A DNA stretch of 64,000 nucleotides from Ilumatobacteraceae bacterium (lineage in GTDB: Bacteria; Actinomycetota; Acidimicrobiia; Acidimicrobiales; Ilumatobacteraceae): the NCBI GenBank assembly GCA_025463305.1, contig JAOBWK010000042.1, positions 62,001 to 126,000 of the forward strand. Reading direction: 5' to 3'. Under the pieces are notes generated by a model, which saw only the letters and a list, made by a program, of their open reading frames with translations, was not told the DNA's origin and did not search any database. Shown piece by piece: positions 34,158 through 42,223 of the stretch; positions within the stretch are counted from its first letter, which is position 1; each line of letters begins with the position of its first letter. The position numbers were made by a program, and so were the translations under genes.

Positions 34158-35339
34158 GTGACTGCAACGCTGCTCCCCCACACCCCTGCGATCGACCTCC
34201 GCAAGATCGACGCGTTCCTGCGCGAGACGGACGCGCCGACGCCGTTCGTCGTCGTCGACGTCGATCTCGTGGCCGAGCGGTACGCGCAGCTCGTCGCGGT
34301 CATCCCGTCGGCCCGGGTGTACTACGCCGTCAAGGCCAACCCGGCCAACCCGATCCTCGAGCGGCTGCACGCGCTCGGTTCGGCGTTCGACGTCGCCAGC
34401 CCGGCCGAGATCGACATGTGCCTCGCGGCCGGCGCCGACCCCGCGAACATCTCGTATGGCAACACGATCAAGAAGTCGCGTGACATCGCCTACGCCGTCG
34501 CTCACGGCGTCATGCGCTTCACCGTCGACTGCATCGAGGAGCTCGACAAGGTCAACCGCATCGCCGGTGCGGCCGCGTCGGTGTGCGTGCGCCTGCGCCA
34601 CGAGTGCGGCGGCGCCGACTGGCCGCTCTCGCGCAAGTTCGGCTGCGATCCCACCGAGGTCGAGAACCTGCTCGTGCGTGCGAGCGAGATGGGCATGGAG
34701 TGCGGCGTGTCGTTCCACGTCGGCTCGCAGCAGCGCGACCTGCAGGCATGGGGGGAGTCGCTCGAGATCGTCGCCCGGCTGATGGACCGGGCCCGCGACC
34801 GCGGCGCACGCCCGAGCTTCGTCAACCTCGGCGGCGGCTTCCCCGGCACGTACCGCGAGGGCGTCCCGGGCATCGAGGCCTACGGCGACGCGGTGCGCGA
34901 GGCGCTGGCGACGTGGTTCCCCGACAGCGTCGGCGACGACGCGGTGATGCAGGTCATGGTCGAGCCCGGCCGGTACATGGTGGCCGACGCCGGTGTCCTG
35001 CGCTCCGAGGTCGTGCTCGTCTCCCGACGTTCGCCGATCGACACCGAGCGCTGGGTCTACCTCGACTGCGGCAAGTTCCACGGGCTCGCCGAGACCATGG
35101 ACGAGGCCATCCGCTACCGCGTGCGCACGCCGCACGACGGCACGATGACCGGCCCGGTGGCGATCGCCGGCCCGACGTGCGACTCCGCCGACGTGCTGTA
35201 CGAGAAGAGCTCGTACGAGCTGCCGCTCGCGCTCGCCGAGGGCGACATGGTCGACATCCTGTCGGCCGGTGCGTACACGACGACCTACAGCTCGGTGGGC
35301 TTCAACGGCTTCCCGGCGCTGCAGGAGCACTACATCTAG
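34158..35339 (+). CDS. type III PLP-dependent decarboxylase (ornithine/lysine decarboxylase-like)
   Basis: 393-residue group IV decarboxylase of the Alr/ODC fold. The PLP-lysine motif YYAVKANP is near residue 58. It has the substrate-side HVGSQQ, the Gly-rich phosphate-binding NLGGGFPG, EPGRYMVADAG, the catalytic-Cys motif GPTCDSADVLYE and the C-terminal AGAYTTTYSSVGFNGF. The size and motifs fit ornithine decarboxylase (putrescine synthesis) better than diaminopimelate decarboxylase. Agmatine deiminase and N-carbamoylputrescine amidase genes about 11 kb away suggest two routes to putrescine in this organism. GTG start. Confidence 0.9.
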   Translation: MTATLLPHTPAIDLRKIDAFLRETDAPTPFVVVDVDLVAERYAQLVAVIPSARVYYAVKANPANPILERLHALGSAFDVASPAEIDMCLAAGADPANISYGNTIKKSRDIAYAVAHGVMRFTVDCIEELDKVNRIAGAAASVCVRLRHECGGADWPLSRKFGCDPTEVENLLVRASEMGMECGVSFHVGSQQRDLQAWGESLEIVARLMDRARDRGARPSFVNLGGGFPGTYREGVPGIEAYGDAVREALATWFPDSVGDDAVMQVMVEPGRYMVADAGVLRSEVVLVSRRSPIDTERWVYLDCGKFHGLAETMDEAIRYRVRTPHDGTMTGPVAIAGPTCDSADVLYEKSSYELPLALAEGDMVDILSAGAYTTTYSSVGFNGFPALQEHYI

Positions 35340-35395
35340 GCTCGGAGGCGGCGCCGGCAGCCTCACCGCTGCCCGGCGGGCGCGAGGAGGTCGTG

Positions 35396-36121
35396 ATGGT
35401 GCTCGGGATCGGTCGGGGCAAGCACGTCCTCGAGCGCGGCGAACTGGTCGGTGGCCGCCTCGTCGGCATCCAGATCGTGATGGAGCGGATGGGCGGCGAC
35501 ACCAACATGAAGGTGCCCGTCAGCCAGTACGCCGTCGAGGTGCACGCGCCGCAACCATTCGTGGCCGGCGTCGAGCAGCAGCTCACGCCGCTCGCCTTCG
35601 TCCGCCTCGGCATGGACGTCGCGGTCCGGTACGTCGACCACGACGCCGTCATCGACTGGGCGGCGACCGGCGGCGGCACGTCCGGCGACCACATCAAGAT
35701 CCTCCGCGACGTCCCGCCACGCGGCATCGATGACGAATCACTCGACCTCGACCGTCCACGCCGGAAGTGGAGCGCCGGCTCCGCCACCATCGTCGGCATC
35801 GCCACCCGGCCCGGCACGTTGCACCTCTTCCAGCAGCTGCACCTCGATCTGGTCGTGCACTCACCGGCGGAGAACGGCGGCCAGCCCTATCCATTGCAGC
35901 TGGACAAGCTGTCCACCGGCTACTACGGCTCGCACCTGGTCGTGCCGAACTGCGTGGTGCCCGTGTGGATCCGGCCCGGTCACCTCGCCGACGTCGTCAT
36001 CGACTGGCCGGCCGCCGCGATGGCGTTCCCCGGTGTCGGCTGGCCGCCATCGCCGGCCGCCCAGGCGATCCACGACAACGTGAGCGTCGTCCTGCTCGAC
36101 CCACGCCAGCCGCGAGCATGA
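35396..36121 (+). CDS. hypothetical protein, function unknown
   Basis: 241-residue protein that I do not recognise. It has no signal peptide or membrane segment. N-terminal GIGRGKHVLERGELVGGRLVGIQIV is followed by VSQYAVEVHAP, a central strand-rich segment with VRYVDHDAVIDW, and a C-terminal half with QLHLDLVVHSPAENG, STGYYGSHLVVPN and the tail VGWPPSPAAQAIHDN. The strand-rich pattern suggests a beta-sandwich. The ATG at 35396 has a GAGGAGG Shine-Dalgarno five bases upstream, so it was chosen over earlier in-frame sequence antisense-like to the decarboxylase. Likely co-transcribed with the decarboxylase (56-base gap). Confidence 0.6.
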   Translation: MVLGIGRGKHVLERGELVGGRLVGIQIVMERMGGDTNMKVPVSQYAVEVHAPQPFVAGVEQQLTPLAFVRLGMDVAVRYVDHDAVIDWAATGGGTSGDHIKILRDVPPRGIDDESLDLDRPRRKWSAGSATIVGIATRPGTLHLFQQLHLDLVVHSPAENGGQPYPLQLDKLSTGYYGSHLVVPNCVVPVWIRPGHLADVVIDWPAAAMAFPGVGWPPSPAAQAIHDNVSVVLLDPRQPRA

Positions 36122-36193
36122 AGCGGTGCCGGCGCCGGATGTGACGAGGCGCACTTCGCCGAGCTGAGCGCGTCGCTCGCCGCGGTCGTCAGA

Positions 36194-36228
36194 TAACTTC
36201 CCGGGTGTCGGAATGCACTGCGTTCCGA
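36194..36228 (+). promoter_or_regulatory. TAACTT -10 candidate and 5' hairpin upstream of folB-folK
   Basis: In the 180-base gap before folB-folK, TAACTT (36194-36199) could be a -10 box. TCGGAATGC/GCGTTCCGA (36208-36228) forms a 9-bp stem with one G-U pair and loop ACT. A transcript starting near 36206 would carry this hairpin at its 5' end and a ~95-base leader with an AGAAGGGAAG Shine-Dalgarno before 36302. The hairpin could also terminate the upstream gene. Confidence 0.4.
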
Positions 36229-36301
36229 TGCCGTTGCAGCCACGTTCTGCCAACTCGATTGCCGATGCCCCCATCGGACGTACAGAAGGGAAGCTGCCGC
36301 C

Positions 36302-37168
36302 ATGTCCAACACCCCCATGGACCGGATCGAGATCTGCGGGCTCCGCGTGATGACGCTGGTCGGCGTCCTGCAGCACGAGCGTGAAGCCGCGCAGCCGCTG
36401 GAGTTCGACATCATCCTCGAAGGCGATCTGCGCGATGCCGGCCGCAGCGACGACCTCGCCGACACGGCCCACTACGGGCTCGTCGCCGAGCGGGCCGCCG
36501 CGATCGCCCGCGAGACCAAGGACGAGCTGCTCGAGCGCCTCGTCCACCGCATCGCCGAGGACGCGCTCACCATCGACCGAGTGGAGGCCGTCGAGGTCGT
36601 CTGCCGCAAGCTGCGTCCGCCGATCGCCGAGGACATCGCCTACACGGCCGTGCGCATCCGCCGTACCCGCGCCGAGCTGCAGATCCCGCCGCACACCAGC
36701 CACCGGGCCATCATCGCCCTCGGCAGCAACCTCGGCGATCGCGTCGGCTTCCTGAAGCTCGCCGTCGAGGACCTGGGCGCGAGCCTGATCGCCCAGTCAC
36801 AGGTGTTCGAGACGGCGCCGGTCGGTGGCCCCGACGACCAAGGCGCCTACCTCAACATGGTGGTCGCCGTGGAGACGTCGCTCGATCCCTTCGCGATGCT
36901 GCGCCGCTGCCAGCGGATCGAGTCGCTCGCGCTGCGCCAGCGCATCGTCCACTGGGGCCCGCGCACGCTCGATGTCGACCTGCTGTTCTTCGACGACATC
37001 ACCATCGGCAGTCCCGAGCTGACCATCCCGCATCCGCGCTACGCGGAGCGCCGCTTCGTGCTCACCCCGCTGTCGGAGGTCGCGCCCGAGCTGTGCCCCG
37101 CCGACTGGGACGCCACGCTGCCGCCCGATGCCATCACGCCGCTCGGCGCGCTGGCCGACCTGCACTGA
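36302..37168 (+). CDS. folB-folK: bifunctional dihydroneopterin aldolase / HPPK
   Basis: 288-residue fusion catalysing two consecutive steps of folate synthesis. Residues ~1-120 are FolB: DRIEICGLRVMTLVGVLQHEREAAQPLEFD-type start with the conserved Glu, and the AEDALTIDRVEAVEVVCRKLRPP block. Residues ~135-288 are FolK (6-hydroxymethyl-7,8-dihydropterin pyrophosphokinase): IIALGSNLGDR, FETAPVGGPDDQGAYLNMVVAVET, then WGPRTLDVDLLFFDD and IPHPRYAERRFVL. The Arg-rich loop before WGPRTLD reads LALRQRIVH instead of the common GRxR form. Clear Shine-Dalgarno, unlike most first genes here. Convergent with the DHPS-like gene (8 bases apart). Confidence 0.93.
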   Translation: MSNTPMDRIEICGLRVMTLVGVLQHEREAAQPLEFDIILEGDLRDAGRSDDLADTAHYGLVAERAAAIARETKDELLERLVHRIAEDALTIDRVEAVEVVCRKLRPPIAEDIAYTAVRIRRTRAELQIPPHTSHRAIIALGSNLGDRVGFLKLAVEDLGASLIAQSQVFETAPVGGPDDQGAYLNMVVAVETSLDPFAMLRRCQRIESLALRQRIVHWGPRTLDVDLLFFDDITIGSPELTIPHPRYAERRFVLTPLSEVAPELCPADWDATLPPDAITPLGALADLH

Positions 37169-37176
37169 CGACGATG

Positions 37177-37941
37177 TCAGACGACGTCGGGCTCGACGAG
37201 CCCCAGTGTGCGCTCGAGCGCACGAACCTGGTCGGGATAGTGCACGCGCCCGTACTCGGGCTGCTGGCGGAGCACGATCTCCATCAGCTCCCAGTGCTGC
37301 GGGGTGTCCTTCCACGGCAGCGCGATGTACAGCGGCAGGTCCCAGCGGCGGAGCGCATCGAGGTTGCTGTACACGATCTTCTGGTACTCGTAGCGCTGCG
37401 CCCACGGCCAGTTGCTGGGTGCGAACCCGGTGCCGGGATCGATGATGCAACGCTCACGCAGACCGAACCGGTCGGCATCGGCCAGACGGGCGTCGAAGAA
37501 CTCGATGAGCGCCTCGACGGGGTCGGTGGTGACGTGCGCCATCTCGCGCGGGTTCGGGCCGGACAGGAACGGCACCACGATCGGCACCTCGTACTCGGCG
37601 GCCACCGCCCACATCTCGTCGGTCTGCATGCCGTCCGCAGCGTTGAGCACGGTGGCCCCGGCCTCGATCGCCCGGCTCGCCACCTGCGGGCGCCAGGTGT
37701 CGACGCTCAACGGCACGCCGAGGGCGGCCAGCGCCGGCACGATGTCGGCCAGGCGGGCCCACTCGGTCTCCCAGCCCACCACCTCGGCGGCGTCGGTGCT
37801 GCCCTGTCCACCGAGATCGATGCCGTTGGCGCCCTGCTCCAGCATCAGCTGCGCCCGGGCGACAGCCGACGCTGCACCGGTCACGATCGAATCGGTGTTG
37901 AGCGAATCCGGCGAGGCGTTGCACACGGCGAACAGTTCCAC
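37177..37941 (-). CDS. divergent dihydropteroate synthase-like protein
   Basis: 254-residue pterin-binding TIM barrel related to FolP, which joins dihydropterin pyrophosphate to p-aminobenzoate. Diverged counterparts of DHPS motifs are visible: AVCNASPDSLN for the usual N-V-T-P-D-S-F loop, GANGIDLGGQGSTDAAEVV for the ID-G-G-E-S-T-R-P-G motif, LSVDTWRPQVA, TVLNAADG for I-N-D, and IIDPGTGFAP for D-P-G-I-G-F. The C-terminal S-x-R-x-H motif is not evident. The GTG at 37941 is chosen because TAACCT lies eight bases upstream, and because an earlier ATG would overlap the divergent gpgS promoter. Could be an atypical FolP or another pterin/corrinoid-binding enzyme. Confidence 0.75.
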   Translation of the reverse strand: MELFAVCNASPDSLNTDSIVTGAASAVARAQLMLEQGANGIDLGGQGSTDAAEVVGWETEWARLADIVPALAALGVPLSVDTWRPQVASRAIEAGATVLNAADGMQTDEMWAVAAEYEVPIVVPFLSGPNPREMAHVTTDPVEALIEFFDARLADADRFGLRERCIIDPGTGFAPSNWPWAQRYEYQKIVYSNLDALRRWDLPLYIALPWKDTPQHWELMEIVLRQQPEYGRVHYPDQVRALERTLGLVEPDVV

Positions 37942-37949
37942 GCTGCAGG

Positions 37950-37978
37950 AGGTTATTGCCGGTGAGTGCATCTACCCT
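37950..37978. promoter_or_regulatory. divergent -10 boxes for DHPS-like gene and gpgS
   Basis: TAACCT on the minus strand (37950-37955) lies eight bases before the GTG at 37941. TACCCT on the plus strand (37973-37978) lies seven bases before the GTG at 37986. Both starts are decided by these boxes. Confidence 0.5.
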
Positions 37979-37985
37979 CAGCCAC

Positions 37986-38861
37986 GTGAGTGGCGTGCGC
38001 ACGTTCGACGCAACATCGTTCTCCGTGACCGACGCCGTCGCTGCGAAGCGCGGCCGCACGGTCAGCGTGTGCATCCCCTGCAAGAACGAGGCCGCCACGA
38101 TCGGGCCCATCGTCGACATGGTGCGCAACGAGCTCGTGGATCGGCACGGCCTGGTCGACGAGCTGATCGTGCTCGACGACAACTCCACCGACGCGACAGC
38201 GGCGATCGCGGTCGCCCACGGTGCCACGGTGGTCTCGATCCACGCGGTGAACGACGTCTACGGCGAGGGCCGCGGCAAGGGCAACGCGCTGTGGGCAACG
38301 CTCGCGGTCAGCACCGGCGATCTCATCGTCTGGTGCGACGGCGATGTCACCACGGTCGAGCCGAGCTGGGTCGTCGGGCTGCTGATGCCGCTGCTCACCA
38401 CCGACGACGTGTCACTGGTCAAGGCCACGTACCACCGCCCCACCGACCAGGGCGGCGGCGGGCGAACCACCGAGCTCGTCGCCCGGCCGCTGCTCAGCCT
38501 GTTCCTGCCCGAGCTCACGGGCCTTCGCCAGCCGCTCGGCGGCGAGTTCGCCGGGCGTCGCACGGCGATGGAGCAGATCCCGTTCGTGCAGGGGTGGGGT
38601 GTCGAGATCGCGATGCTGGCCGATGTCGCCGAGCGCTTCGGCGTGTCTGCCATCGCCCAGGTCGACGTCGGCGAGCGCCATCACCGCCATCACACGCTCG
38701 ACCTGCTCGGCGTGCAGGCGGCCGAGGTGCTGGCCACCCTGCTGACCCGCGTCGGCGCCGACAAGGCGTTCGCCAACGATCAGCTCGCGCTGCTGCGCCC
38801 GAACGGCGATGCCGAGCCGCTCAATCTCGACGAGCGGCCCCCCATGCGCTCGATGCGCTGA
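37986..38861 (+). CDS. gpgS: glucosyl-3-phosphoglycerate synthase
   Basis: 291-residue family-81 (GT-A) glycosyltransferase that transfers glucose from UDP- or ADP-glucose to 3-phosphoglycerate. This is the first step of glucosylglycerate and, in mycobacteria, methylglucose lipopolysaccharide synthesis. Motifs are VCIPCKNEAATIG, LDDNSTDAT, the GRGKGNALWATL loop, the metal-binding WCDGDVT, VKATYHRP, GGRTTELVARPLLSLFLPEL, QPLGGEFAGRR and FVQGWGVEIAML. GTG start set by TACCCT seven bases upstream. It converges on the maltokinase-cap gene, which also belongs to glucan metabolism. Confidence 0.9.
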   Translation: MSGVRTFDATSFSVTDAVAAKRGRTVSVCIPCKNEAATIGPIVDMVRNELVDRHGLVDELIVLDDNSTDATAAIAVAHGATVVSIHAVNDVYGEGRGKGNALWATLAVSTGDLIVWCDGDVTTVEPSWVVGLLMPLLTTDDVSLVKATYHRPTDQGGGGRTTELVARPLLSLFLPELTGLRQPLGGEFAGRRTAMEQIPFVQGWGVEIAMLADVAERFGVSAIAQVDVGERHHRHHTLDLLGVQAAEVLATLLTRVGADKAFANDQLALLRPNGDAEPLNLDERPPMRSMR

Positions 38862-38872
38862 CCCGCTCCGGA

Positions 38873-39505
38873 TCAGCGCTCGCGCACCTCGGCGAGCACC
38901 ACCGGGCTGGCCAGACCGTCCCAGGTCGCGGTGAGCCCGATGGCAGGGCGTGGCCCCGCCGACACGTGGCGATGGACCGTCAGCTCGAACCGCTCGTTGC
39001 GGAGCCTGACCGTCGTCGCGTCGTCGCCCGCGTCGTGGCTGGCCTCGAACCCGTCGACGGGCACCCGTTCCATCGTCCAACCACCGCCGGACAGGCGGAT
39101 GTTCGTGGGTGCGACGATCCACCGTCCGTCGTGCACCACCATCCCGAGCGCCTGTCCCTGACCCGTCATCGTGACACCGGCCAGCATCGTGACGAACAGC
39201 GGATCGCCCAACCCGTCGTAGACCCAGCGAGTGCCGAGCGCCGAGTGCTGCATCTCGGTGATGAGCGCATCGTCTGCGCCCTCGAGCGGCGCGTCGCGGT
39301 ACGTCAGCGGGATCTGCAGCATCGTGTCGCCGGCCTGGACCAGATGGGTCTCCATCCCGACCCGGCCGTCAGGATCGTCGAACCGGAACGCGCCGATGAC
39401 CTCGAGGCCGACGTCGGCAGACGGACCGCACGGTTGCGTCGGAACCCAGTCGGCGATCAGGTCGGCCTTGGTGGGGGTGATGGTCGCGCGGTGGAGGATG
39501 GCCAT
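38873..39505 (-). CDS. maltokinase N-terminal cap-like protein
   Basis: 210-residue stand-alone protein resembling the N-terminal cap domain of maltokinases: AILHRATITPTKADLIADWVPTQP at the N-terminus, FRFDDPDGRVGMET, the block PLTYRDAPLEGADDALI and LGTRWVYDGLGDPLFV. The kinase domain itself is absent. Actinobacterial homologues of this size are common and often mis-annotated as glucan branching proteins; activity unknown. TACGCT lies seven bases before the ATG. Its position beside gpgS suggests a link to glycogen, maltose-1-phosphate or glucosylglycerate metabolism. Confidence 0.75.
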   Translation of the reverse strand: MAILHRATITPTKADLIADWVPTQPCGPSADVGLEVIGAFRFDDPDGRVGMETHLVQAGDTMLQIPLTYRDAPLEGADDALITEMQHSALGTRWVYDGLGDPLFVTMLAGVTMTGQGQALGMVVHDGRWIVAPTNIRLSGGGWTMERVPVDGFEASHDAGDDATTVRLRNERFELTVHRHVSAGPRPAIGLTATWDGLASPVVLAEVRER

Positions 39506-39569
39506 GACCGTCAGCGTAGGTTCCGCGGCCCGCCGCTTCGGCGTCGATTGCCAGCCGCGACCGTACCGC

Positions 39570-39875
39570 TCAGGTCGGACCGCCGATGGTGCGGTGCGAC
39601 ATCACGACGGGCGGTCCGGCGAAGAACTGGCTGACGCGTCGGGCAACATCGACGGCGCGCCCGCTCGACTCGTACGCGACCGCGTGGGCCTCGGTCTCCC
39701 AGATGGTGCAGGCCGAGACGGTGTTCGCCTGATCGGTCGATTCGAGCAGCAGGCAGCCGACGTTGCCCGCCGAGGCGCGCACGATCGGCGCGCACTCCGC
39801 CCAGTAGCGATCGCGCAGGCGATCGAGCGTCCCGTCCACGATGGGGAACGTCGCGATGCGCAGGAACATGGTCAC
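39570..39875 (-). CDS. small dimeric alpha/beta-barrel (ABM-like) protein
   Basis: 101-residue protein with the pattern of antibiotic-biosynthesis-monooxygenase-like ferredoxin folds: a first strand MFLRIATFPI, a long helix, GNVGCLLLES strand, TIWETEAHAVAYES, and a C-terminal strand. Such proteins are small cofactor-free monooxygenases or sensors. The GTG at 39875 is favoured by a GAGAGG Shine-Dalgarno five bases upstream; an ATG two codons later is possible. Divergent from the LLM oxidoreductase across a 166-base gap, which holds no further gene that I can see. Confidence 0.65.
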   Translation of the reverse strand: MTMFLRIATFPIVDGTLDRLRDRYWAECAPIVRASAGNVGCLLLESTDQANTVSACTIWETEAHAVAYESSGRAVDVARRVSQFFAGPPVVMSHRTIGGPT

Positions 39876-40041
39876 AGGAGCCTCTCACGAATCGGTCCCG
39901 GCCGAAGCGCTGCCGTCGATGACCGGTGAGGCGACGTCGTGCCCGGTGATCCGTCACGCCGGCGTGGACAACTTCACCCCGGCCCGCCGGTGCTGATACA
40001 CCGAACGGCGTGCAAGTCGCGGACCGGTCGAGAGGAGAGTC

Positions 40042-41061
40042 ATGACGAAGTCGCTGAAGCTGGGGTTGGTGCTCGGCTACTGGGGCGCCGACAAGCCCGA
40101 AGGCGTGATCGAGAAGGTGCAGGAGGCCGAGCGACTGGGCTTCGACAGCGTCTGGGTCGCCGAGAGCTGGGGCAACGACGCATTCACGTACGCCGCCTGG
40201 ATCGCCTCGAACACCTCGACGATCAAGATCGGCACCGGCGTGGTGCAGCTGTCGGCGCGCACACCGACGGCGACGGCGATGGCCACCGTGACGATCGATC
40301 ACATCTCCAACGGTCGGTTCATCCTCGGCCTGGGCGTGAGCGGTCCGCAGGTGATCGAGGGCTGGTACGGCCGCCCGTCGAACAAGCCACTGGCCCGCAC
40401 CCGCGAGTACATCGACATCATCCGCCTCGCGCTCAAGCGCGAGGGACCGCTCGAGTACCAGGGCGAGTTCTACCAGCACCCGTACCTCGGCGAGGGCAGC
40501 TCCGGGCTCGGCAAGCCGTTGAAGATCATGACCCACCCGCTCCGCGCCGATGTCCCGATCTTCCTCGGTGCCGAGGGACCGAAGAACGTCGCCCAGACCG
40601 CACAGATCGCCGACGGCTGGCTGCCGCTGTACTACTCGCCGTACCGCCAGGACGTGTACGCCGATCAGCTCGCCGGCGCCAAGCCCGAGTTCGAGATCGC
40701 CTCGCTCGTCAACCTGTCGATCACCGACGACGTCGCCGCCGGCCTGCTGCCGGTGAAGGGCGGGCTCGGCTTCTACATCGGCGGGATGGGCGCCAAGGGC
40801 CAGAACTACCACACCAAGCTGATGCAGCGGATGGGCTTCGAGCAGGAGGCGCTGCAGGTGCAGGAGCTGTTCTTCGAGGGCAAGCGCAACGAGGCGATCA
40901 TGGCCGTGCCGGATCAGTTCGCCGACGAGATCAGCCTGATCGGCCCCGCCGACCGGATCCGCGATCGGCTCGGCGCCTGGCGCGACAGCCCGGTGACGAC
41001 GTTGCTCGTCAGCGCGCGCACGACCGGGCAGCTCCGCGAGATCGCCGAGATCGTGCTGTGA
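40042..41061 (+). CDS. LLM-class F420-dependent oxidoreductase
   Basis: 339-residue bacterial luciferase-like TIM barrel. It has LGYWGADKPEGVIEKVQEAERLGFDSVWVAE at the N-terminus (in blocks), TSTIKIGTGVVQLSARTPTATAMA, the HISNGRFILGLGVSG phosphate-binding motif with GWYGRP, PIFLGAEGPKNVAQTAQIADGWLP and a C-terminal GPADRIRDRLGAW. These features match F420-dependent methylene-tetrahydromethanopterin-reductase-like enzymes of actinobacteria. Substrate unknown. A strong GAGAGGAGAG Shine-Dalgarno precedes the ATG, so this transcript has a leader. Confidence 0.92.
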   Translation: MTKSLKLGLVLGYWGADKPEGVIEKVQEAERLGFDSVWVAESWGNDAFTYAAWIASNTSTIKIGTGVVQLSARTPTATAMATVTIDHISNGRFILGLGVSGPQVIEGWYGRPSNKPLARTREYIDIIRLALKREGPLEYQGEFYQHPYLGEGSSGLGKPLKIMTHPLRADVPIFLGAEGPKNVAQTAQIADGWLPLYYSPYRQDVYADQLAGAKPEFEIASLVNLSITDDVAAGLLPVKGGLGFYIGGMGAKGQNYHTKLMQRMGFEQEALQVQELFFEGKRNEAIMAVPDQFADEISLIGPADRIRDRLGAWRDSPVTTLLVSARTTGQLREIAEIVL

Positions 41062-41083
41062 TCGGCTGACGGCCGTTCCGACC

Positions 41084-41530
41084 TCAGGGTGGGAACGCGA
41101 CGCTCGCCACCGCGAACCGGCCGGTCGCCCGCTGGGCGAGCGTGATGACGATCGTCGAACCGTCGGCGGCTGAGGCCACGTAGGTGTTGGCGACCCCGTT
41201 GCCGGTGAAGTGCGTTGGCGAGAACCGTTCGCTGGCGATCGTGGAGAGGTCGGCGGCGGTGACCGATCCGCCGACGATGCAGTCGTCGTAGGTCTCCACG
41301 TCCGCGTCCTCGACGGCGGTCAGGAACGAGCCGGCGACGAGCAGCGGATCGGCCCTGGTGCAGGTGTTGGTGTCGAACGTGCCGGCCGTCGTCGACGGAC
41401 GAGTCGTGATCGGGCGGGTCGTCGCAGCGCTGCCGCATCCGGCGGCCAGAACGCCGGCACCCGTCACCGCCGCGAGCACGGCGCGTCGCGACCGCCGACG
41501 AGCCGCGCTGCCCCGGACGAGCACGGTCAT
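41084..41530 (-). CDS. secreted lipoprotein, unknown function
   Basis: 148-residue protein with an Arg-rich N-region (RRRSRRAVLAAVTGAG) and a lipobox LAAGC (Cys ~32). Possibly Tat-exported given the twin arginines, with a Thr-rich linker after it. The mature domain (~55-148) has a Cys pair (NTCTRAD and YDDCIVGG) and strands ending in RFAVASVAFPP; I recognise no named family. The start overlaps the stop of the upstream TetR gene (ATGA), so the two are co-expressed. Confidence 0.7.
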   Translation of the reverse strand: MTVLVRGSAARRRSRRAVLAAVTGAGVLAAGCGSAATTRPITTRPSTTAGTFDTNTCTRADPLLVAGSFLTAVEDADVETYDDCIVGGSVTAADLSTIASERFSPTHFTGNGVANTYVASAADGSTIVITLAQRATGRFAVASVAFPP

Positions 41531-42075
41531 CGCGGGCGGAGACCGGCGGCGGCGATGTCGATCAACCTCGCGCGCTCCGCGCCGTCGAGGCCCATGCCGA
41601 CGGCGGCCGCGACCACGCCGACGAAGACGGCCTTGACGTCGCGCGTGACCACGTCGGACCGCACCGCGCCGGCTCGCTGGGCCGCGCTCACCAACGCCTC
41701 GAGCGTGGACATGAACCGCTCCCCGGCCGCGTCGGTGGACGGGCTCACGTCGACGCCGGCACCGACGAGCGCTTCGGCCAGGCCGCGATCGACCACCCCG
41801 CGTTCGACGACGTCGGCGAAGAACAGGAAGAACGCTTCGCCGTCCGCGTGACCGGACGACAGGGCGAGGGCGCGCTCGGTGATCTCGGCCTGGCTCGTCG
41901 CGAGCACCGCGGCGAAGAGCGACTCCTTCGACGGGAAGTGCCGATGGACCGTGCCGGCTCCCACACCGGCGCGTCGGGCGATCTCGTCGAGCGGCGCGTC
42001 GGGGCCGAGCTCGGCGAACGCCTCACGCGCCGCGCCAAGGACCCGCTCGCGGTTGCGCACGGCGTCGGCGCGCAT
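41527..42075 (-). CDS. TetR-family transcriptional regulator
   Basis: 182-residue regulator. N-terminal HTH (~1-50): RADAVRNRERVLGAAREAFAELG, then APLDEIARRAGVGAGTVHRHFPSKESLFAAVL in the expected order. The ligand-binding helical domain follows. The ATG at 42075 places the HTH at the very N-terminus; earlier in-frame Met codons lie in the divergent promoter region. A GGGGCG-AG-CGCCCC palindrome at 42097-42110 in the gap to the Ddn-like gene is a possible operator. Coupled to the downstream lipoprotein gene. Confidence 0.9.
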   Translation of the reverse strand: MRADAVRNRERVLGAAREAFAELGPDAPLDEIARRAGVGAGTVHRHFPSKESLFAAVLATSQAEITERALALSSGHADGEAFFLFFADVVERGVVDRGLAEALVGAGVDVSPSTDAAGERFMSTLEALVSAAQRAGAVRSDVVTRDVKAVFVGVVAAAVGMGLDGAERARLIDIAAAGLRPR

Positions 42076-42096
42076 CGGACGGGCGCTCGCGTCAAA

Positions 42097-42110
42097 CGGG
42101 GCGCTCGCCC
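42097..42110. promoter_or_regulatory. GGGGCG-AG-CGCCCC palindrome, possible TetR operator
   Basis: Perfect 6-bp arms with a two-base centre, between the TetR gene at 41527-42075 and the divergent small ORF/Ddn-like gene. Position and symmetry fit an autoregulatory operator; GC-only arms make chance occurrence quite possible. Confidence 0.35.
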
Positions 42111-42173
42111 CGTGTATCGTGGAGACGGGGCGCACACCCCGGATCGTACTCGGCTCGAAAGAGACCAATCTCA

Positions 42174-42223
42174 TGACCACCAACTCCCCCACAACCACCT
42201 CCACCGCCGGAGACGCCCGATGA
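42174..42223 (+). CDS. 16-residue ORF coupled to the Ddn-like gene
   Basis: A short frame MTTNSPTTTSTAGDAR starts at an ATG at 42174 behind an AAAGAGA purine stretch, and its TGA overlaps the next ATG (ATGA at 42220). It may be a leader peptide controlling the downstream gene by coupling, or an unimportant upstream frame. Confidence 0.3.
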
